Below are positions 1 through 5,328 of a DNA stretch of 5,328 nucleotides, piece by piece. Both the position numbers and the translations under genes were made by a program. The stretch is from Betaproteobacteria bacterium RBG_16_58_11. Its GTDB lineage: Bacteria > Pseudomonadota > Gammaproteobacteria > Burkholderiales > Thiobacteraceae. The notes beneath the pieces were generated by a model, which ran no database searches, was not told where the DNA came from, and saw only the letters and a program-made list of their open reading frames with translations. The DNA lies in NCBI GenBank assembly GCA_001770235.1, contig MEQN01000037.1:14512-19839 (forward strand). The letters are read 5' to 3'. The first letter of the stretch is position 1; every line of letters starts with the position of its first letter.

Positions 1-386
1 AGGGGATGGAAAAAGAGGAAGCACGCCAGCTCGCGGATAAACTCATCGCCGATCCCGACCGGGCGCTGGACACCTTGGCGCGCGAAGAGTTGGGACTGAA
101 CCCGGACGAACTCGGCTCGCCCTGGGGTGCGGCGGCATCGTCGTTCGGCGCATTCGCCGCCGGCGCGATGATTCCCTTACTGCCCTATTTATTCACGTCC
201 GGAAACAATGCGCTGATCGCCTGCATCGGCCTGACGGCCACCGCCCTATTCGCAGTCGGCGCAGCGCTTTCGCTATTCACCGGGCGCAACGCCTGGCTGG
301 GGGCGCTGCGCATGCTCGCCATCGGCAGCGCGGCAGGGGCGGGAACGTTTATTATTGGGAAGGCGTTGGGGGTGACGCTGGGGTAA
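1..386 (+). CDS. VIT1/CCC1-family metal transporter, C-terminal part (5' end outside window)
   Basis: This is the C-terminal portion of a membrane protein that I recognise as VIT1/CCC1-like, a family that moves Fe2+ or Mn2+ out of the cytosol. Some members carry an N-terminal rubrerythrin/ferritin-like domain, which could lie upstream of the window. Counting from the ATG at 6, residues 1-36 are a charged helical stretch (EKEEARQLADKL, LAREELGL) typical of the end of the cytosolic metal-binding region. The family-like turn LGSPWGAA follows at 36-43. Three hydrophobic segments come next at about 42-64, 68-92 and 98-122, ending at a TAA. The ATG at 6 is probably internal: the frame is open to the left edge, the preceding codon is Gly, and the family normally has two more membrane helices before this point. 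The gene is convergent with the ATPase, 47 bp away, with no convincing terminator between them. A diverged copy of its last 20 codons occurs at 1671-1733. The metal carried cannot be told from this fragment. Confidence 0.8.
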   Translation, partial: GMEKEEARQLADKLIADPDRALDTLAREELGLNPDELGSPWGAAASSFGAFAAGAMIPLLPYLFTSGNNALIACIGLTATALFAVGAALSLFTGRNAWLGALRMLAIGSAAGAGTFIIGKALGVTLG

Positions 387-433
387 GAAAAGGATCGCGT
401 AGGGTTCAATCCCCTCTTCACCAATTCAGAATT

Positions 434-1606
434 TCATGCACCCCTTCGCATTTCGTCGGCAAGCCCAGGGATCTCCGTCGCCGGCCACGCCTTCACCCGG
501 CGCTCCAGCGGATATTCGTCTTTGCCCGGGTAGATGACAAAGGCGCGCTCAATGCCGAGATCATCAAGCGCGTGCCAGAAACCCTTACTGGGTTTTGGCG
601 CAGCGCTGTATTTCACTTCAAATCCAATCGGTTTTTTATGTCCACGCAGCTTCATCACCAGATCGATTTCGGCGCCGGCCGCGGTCCGGTAGAACCCCAC
701 CTCGACGGGGTCGAGAACGGCAATGATCTGTTCGATCACAAAGCCTTCCCAAGAAGCGCCGAGCGCGGGGTGGCCCGAAAGCTCGTCGAGCGTGCGCAAA
801 TTGAGCAGGCTATGCAGCAGCCCGCTGTCACGCAAGTACACGCGCGGCGCCTTCACCAGGCGTTTGCCGACATTGGCGTGCCAGGGCATCAGCCGGCGGG
901 CGACAAAGGCATCGCACAGCAGATCGAGATAGCGGTTGGTGGTCTGGGGCGACGAACCCAAACTCTGCGCCAGCGTGCTGGCATTCCATAACTGGCCGTG
1001 CCAGTGCGCCAGCATCTGCCAGAAACGGCGCAGACTTTGCGCCGGCAGACGGAAACCGAGCGCGGGCAGATCGCGCTCCAGGAAGGTGCGCACGAAGGAC
1101 TCGCGCCATTCGAAAGAAGCCAGATCATCGGCGGCAAGATAACTATCTGGAAACCCGCCGCGCACCCAGAGCCGCGCCAACGCATCCTTTTTGCCGCCGG
1201 CCTCCTTGATGAGCAAAGGGCGCATCTCAAGATAACGAATCCGCCCGGCCAGCGACTCGGCGGAACGGTTGATCAGTTCCGGCGAGGCCGAACCCAGCAG
1301 CAAAAAACGCCCCGGCACGCGATGCTCATCCACCAGCGCGCGCAACACCGGGAACAGCCCCGGCAGCTGCTGCACCTCATCCAGAATGACCAGCCTATCC
1401 TTGCGCCCGGCGAGATAGAGCTCCGGGTCGGATAAGCGCGCCAGATCGGAGGGCCGCTCCAGATCCAGGTACTCTGTATTCCCGCGCGGCTTCTGCAGCG
1501 ACCGCGCCAGCGTTGTCTTGCCCACCTGGCGCGGGCCGATCAACGCCACGACCGGGAATCGGGTCAGGGCATCCAGAAGCTCAGCGGTAAGTACGCGTTT
1601 CAGCAT
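434..1606 (-). CDS. AAA-family ATPase with C-terminal DUF4143
   Basis: This is a complete 390-residue protein of the common AAA_14-DUF4143 architecture, at the family's usual length. The ATPase part shows Walker A GPRQVGKTT (24-32), Walker B LVILDE (72-77) and a sensor-1-like strand RFLLLGSAS (100-108). A helical linker follows, including the conserved-looking FVRTFLERDLP (171-181). Residues 208-239 resemble a winged-helix segment (NASTLAQSLGSSPQTTNRYL and after). The C-terminal part has a PD-(D/E)XK-like pattern: E287, E292, EID at 313-315 and the E-V-K triad at 330-332. That suggests a nuclease-like fold, but no activity is shown. The biological role of this family is largely unknown. The ATG is supported because the protein begins in the usual way, about 20 residues before the P-loop. 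The start touches a long palindrome (1605-1645), so the gene may be autoregulated or expressed from a leaderless transcript. It stands alone, convergent with the transporter gene, and lies between two copies of that gene's 3' end. This suggests it was acquired as a unit. Confidence 0.9.
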   Translation of the reverse strand: MLKRVLTAELLDALTRFPVVALIGPRQVGKTTLARSLQKPRGNTEYLDLERPSDLARLSDPELYLAGRKDRLVILDEVQQLPGLFPVLRALVDEHRVPGRFLLLGSASPELINRSAESLAGRIRYLEMRPLLIKEAGGKKDALARLWVRGGFPDSYLAADDLASFEWRESFVRTFLERDLPALGFRLPAQSLRRFWQMLAHWHGQLWNASTLAQSLGSSPQTTNRYLDLLCDAFVARRLMPWHANVGKRLVKAPRVYLRDSGLLHSLLNLRTLDELSGHPALGASWEGFVIEQIIAVLDPVEVGFYRTAAGAEIDLVMKLRGHKKPIGFEVKYSAAPKPSKGFWHALDDLGIERAFVIYPGKDEYPLERRVKAWPATEIPGLADEMRRGA

Positions 1607-1645
1607 CCTTGCAATTTATCCATATCATGGATGATTTGCAAGGAT
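1605..1645. promoter_or_regulatory. 41-bp imperfect palindrome over the ATPase start (candidate operator)
   Basis: Two 19-nt arms (1605-1623 and 1627-1645) are reverse complements at 17 of 19 positions around a 3-nt centre (ATC). The outer ten bases, ATCCTTGCAA and TTGCAAGGAT, match perfectly, as do the inner ATCCAT/ATGGAT. The left arm includes two bases of the ATPase start codon (1604-1606). Its position, length and short centre suit a dimeric protein-binding operator; a cruciform or mRNA hairpin is also possible. The regulator is unknown. The winged-helix-like segment in the adjacent ATPase makes autoregulation a reasonable guess only. Confidence 0.6.
1613..1641 (-). promoter_or_regulatory. 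Candidate promoter of the ATPase gene inside the palindrome
   Basis: On the - strand, TTGCAA (1636-1641; 4 of 6 bases of the -35 consensus) is followed after 17 nt by TAAATT (1613-1618; 4 of 6 of the -10 consensus). The start codon begins seven bases after the -10, so a transcript would start at or next to the ATG and be leaderless. That fits the ribosome-binding sequence: the only AAGG abuts the ATG with no spacing. Both hexamers lie within the palindrome, so anything bound there would block transcription. The hexamer matches are weak on their own. Confidence 0.35.
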
Positions 1646-1670
1646 ATTTTCAGCGGGCTGATGTGGCGTC

Positions 1671-1733
1671 GGTAGTGCGGCGGAGGCGGGGACTTTTATT
1701 ATCGGAAAAGCGTTGGGGGTGACGTTGGGGTAG
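1671..1733 (+). pseudogene. Diverged second copy of the VIT-like transporter gene 3' end
   Basis: The 63 bases align without gaps to 324-386, the last 20 codons plus stop of the transporter gene, with 52 of 63 bases identical. The translation is GSAAEAGTFIIGKALGVTLG followed by TAG. It differs from the transporter C-terminus by one residue (Glu for Gly). Ten of the eleven base differences are third-codon-position changes, one being TAA to TAG. Weaker similarity continues a few bases past the stop (a shared AGGAT at about 1738-1742) and perhaps about 20 bases upstream with a small gap. No intact gene accompanies it: the frame reaches a TGA at 1659-1661. It is therefore a remnant. The synonymous pattern says the two sequences diverged while both were coding, so this is not simply a decayed local duplicate. 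Confidence 0.75.
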
Positions 1734-1760
1734 GGGGAGGATGGCCGCCTTCATCACCCT

Positions 1761-1856
1761 AAAACCTTTTTTACCACGGAGCACACGGGGGTCACGGGGA
1801 AAACATTGGCGCAAGGAATTGGATTCCCCCGTGTGCCCCGCGCCCCCCGTGGTTAA
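1761..1856. repeat. Dispersed inverted repeat, copy 1 (GC-drifted)
   Basis: Arms at 1773-1803 and 1823-1853 are reverse complements at 23 of 31 positions around a 19-nt loop. The left arm has a 9-nt period: cACGGAGca, cACGGGGgt, cACGGGGaa. It is preceded by AAAACCTTTT (1761-1770), which also precedes the copy at 2294-2403, so the two belong to one family. Sequences of this ACCACGGAG...CACGGAG type are, from general knowledge, widespread intergenic repeats in many environmental bacteria. This copy is more diverged, with several A-to-G changes, and lies downstream of the rhodanese gene. Its stem could end transcription, but it has no U-tract. Confidence 0.7.
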
Positions 1857-1875
1857 TCGCTTTGCTTAAATATCC

Positions 1876-2262
1876 TCAACACTGCTCCCACGGCAACCCA
1901 TCAAACCGCCAGCCGCTCACCGTGCCGCGCCGGTGCTGATCGTCCAATTCGCCTTCAAAGCCGTGCAGCACATTGCAGACGTGGGCGAAGCCGGCCTCTT
2001 CCAGCGCCTTGCCCGCTTCGCGCGAGCGGTTGCCGCTGCGGCAGATCAAGATCACCGGGCGGTCGTGCGACGCGGCCATGCGCACCTCGCCGATGAAATG
2101 CGGATTCAAATCCCAATCGATGCCGTCATACCAAGGGATGAGAATCGCACCGACCGGGTGGCCGACAAATAGAAACTCGAACTCCGAGCGGCAATCGATC
2201 AGCACCGCATCTTTATGCGTATTGAGGAAGTCGAAAGTTTCTTTGGGGGTAAGGTGTTTCAT
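1876..2262 (-). CDS. Single-domain rhodanese-like sulfurtransferase
   Basis: This is a 128-residue one-domain rhodanese. Such proteins take a sulfane sulfur onto an active-site cysteine as a persulfide and pass it to an acceptor. The fold is readable in order: LIDCR with the conserved D23 and R25, E29, then GHPVGAILIP (34-43), then the active-site loop CRSGNRS at 74-80 with catalytic C74. The family-like ending is GFEG followed by GWRFDGLPW. No signal peptide is visible, so it is probably cytosolic. I chose the ATG at 2260-2262. A longer frame to 2346 adds 28 residues (MILPFLRVLCVLRG...) that merely translate the repeat at 2294-2403. No Shine-Dalgarno precedes the chosen ATG. A TATACT lies so close upstream that the message may be leaderless. 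The gene is divergent from metH and flanked on both sides by members of one repeat family. Substrate and partner are unknown; a link to sulfur amino acid metabolism is only suggested by the neighbour. Confidence 0.9.
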   Translation of the reverse strand: MKHLTPKETFDFLNTHKDAVLIDCRSEFEFLFVGHPVGAILIPWYDGIDWDLNPHFIGEVRMAASHDRPVILICRSGNRSREAGKALEEAGFAHVCNVLHGFEGELDDQHRRGTVSGWRFDGLPWEQC

Positions 2263-2268
2263 AAAGTC

Positions 2269-2274
2269 AGTATA
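2269..2274 (-). promoter_or_regulatory. Candidate -10 element of the rhodanese gene
   Basis: TATACT on the - strand matches five of six bases of the -10 consensus and ends six bases before the chosen ATG, so transcription would begin at about the A of the ATG. The -35 region is only a T-rich run (near 2291-2297) at the edge of the flanking repeat and is unconvincing. Confidence 0.35.
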
Positions 2275-2293
2275 GCCGCTGGCGATCGTGAAA

Positions 2294-2403
2294 AAAACCT
2301 TTTCACCGCGGAGTACACAGAGGACACGGAGGAAAGGCAAAATCAAAAAATTCTTTGTGGGTTTCTCCGTGTCCTCTGTGTACTCCGTGGTGCAAGCCTT
2401 TTA
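2294..2403. repeat. Dispersed inverted repeat, copy 2 (near-perfect long stem)
   Basis: Arms at 2304-2335 and 2362-2392 pair over about 31 positions with one mismatch and one unpaired base, around a 26-nt A/T-richer loop. Each arm has the 9-nt period seen in copy 1 (cGCGGAGta, cACAGAGga, cACGGAGga on the left). AAAACCTTTT at 2294-2303 is the same flank as in copy 1. The near-identity of the arms suggests a younger or better-maintained copy than copy 1. It fills most of the space between the divergent rhodanese and metH genes. It creates a spurious coding extension of the rhodanese. No transposase or terminal duplication is evident. Confidence 0.85.
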
Positions 2404-2437
2404 ACCTTCCTGAAATAAGCCGACACCTTCCCCGTGC

Positions 2438-2443
2438 TATCAT
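2438..2443 (+). promoter_or_regulatory. Candidate -10 element of metH
   Basis: TATCAT matches five of six bases of the -10 consensus. A start near 2450 would give a leader of roughly 30 nt before the metH ATG. No good -35 is present at the proper spacing. The leader is too short for a cobalamin or SAM/SAH riboswitch, and I see none in 2404-2479. Confidence 0.3.
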
Positions 2444-2479
2444 AAGCGCCCATTTTCACTCGTTTTTTCCTGATTTTCC

Positions 2480-5328
<2,849 letters not shown>

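Noticed and set aside
400..423. Complete tRNA gene
   Set aside because: Only a T-arm-like and CCA-like 3' portion is present, with wrong spacing and no room for the remaining arms after the transporter stop.
387..433. Bidirectional terminator between the convergent transporter and ATPase genes
   Set aside because: The only stem is four pairs (AGGG/CCCT) with no U-tract on either strand.
572..1435. Several + strand frames opposite the ATPase
   Set aside because: The - strand frame has complete Walker motifs and a full-length family architecture. The + strand frames overlap one another and show no domains.
2263..2346. 28-residue N-terminal extension of the rhodanese
   Set aside because: It translates part of the inverted repeat at 2294-2403, and the rhodanese fold begins normally at the ATG at 2260-2262.
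1761..2403. CRISPR array
   Set aside because: There are only two repeat copies, about 530 bases apart, each an inverted repeat with a gene between. There are no regularly spaced direct repeats.
2404..2479. Cobalamin, SAM or SAH riboswitch in front of metH
   Set aside because: Only about 75 bases separate the repeat from the ATG and I see no conserved riboswitch core; the likely leader is about 30 nt.

Overview
This GC-rich window looks like chromosomal DNA from a proteobacterium, most likely beta or gamma. The methionine synthase is strongly E. coli-like, and its zinc-cysteine and cobalamin-histidine positions are offset by only one or two residues from the E. coli protein. I cannot place it more precisely from sequence alone.

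Layout, left to right. (1) The 3' end of a VIT1/CCC1-type metal transporter gene enters from the left edge on the + strand and stops at 386. (2) Convergent to it, on the - strand (434-1606), is a complete AAA_14-DUF4143 ATPase. Its start codon lies at the edge of a 41-bp imperfect palindrome (1605-1645). (3) Just beyond the palindrome, at 1671-1733, is a second, diverged copy of the last 20 codons and stop of the transporter gene. The ATPase is therefore bracketed by two transporter 3' ends in direct orientation, which suggests an insertion or recombination junction. (4) A single-domain rhodanese gene (- strand, 1876-2262) lies between two members of a dispersed inverted-repeat family with a 9-nt internal period (about 1761-1856 and 2294-2403). 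(5) A divergent metH starts at 2480 and runs off the right edge. It is intact through the homocysteine, folate and cobalamin modules. At the expected start of the reactivation module the reading frame passes into a palindromic repeat (from about 5240) that adds at least 29 low-complexity residues without breaking the frame.

How the genes relate. MetH makes methionine from homocysteine and methyl-tetrahydrofolate. The rhodanese is a probable sulfur carrier or sulfurtransferase. The transporter fragment belongs to an iron/manganese family. Nothing ties these into one pathway or operon: the neighbours are convergent or divergent and separated by repeats. None of the three visible gene starts has a well-spaced Shine-Dalgarno, and two have a -10-like hexamer placed so that transcription could begin at the ATG.

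I see no CRISPR array, complete RNA gene, intact insertion sequence or obvious defence system. The most interesting signals are the duplicated transporter 3' end around the ATPase, the palindrome over the ATPase start, and the in-frame repeat insertion in metH.
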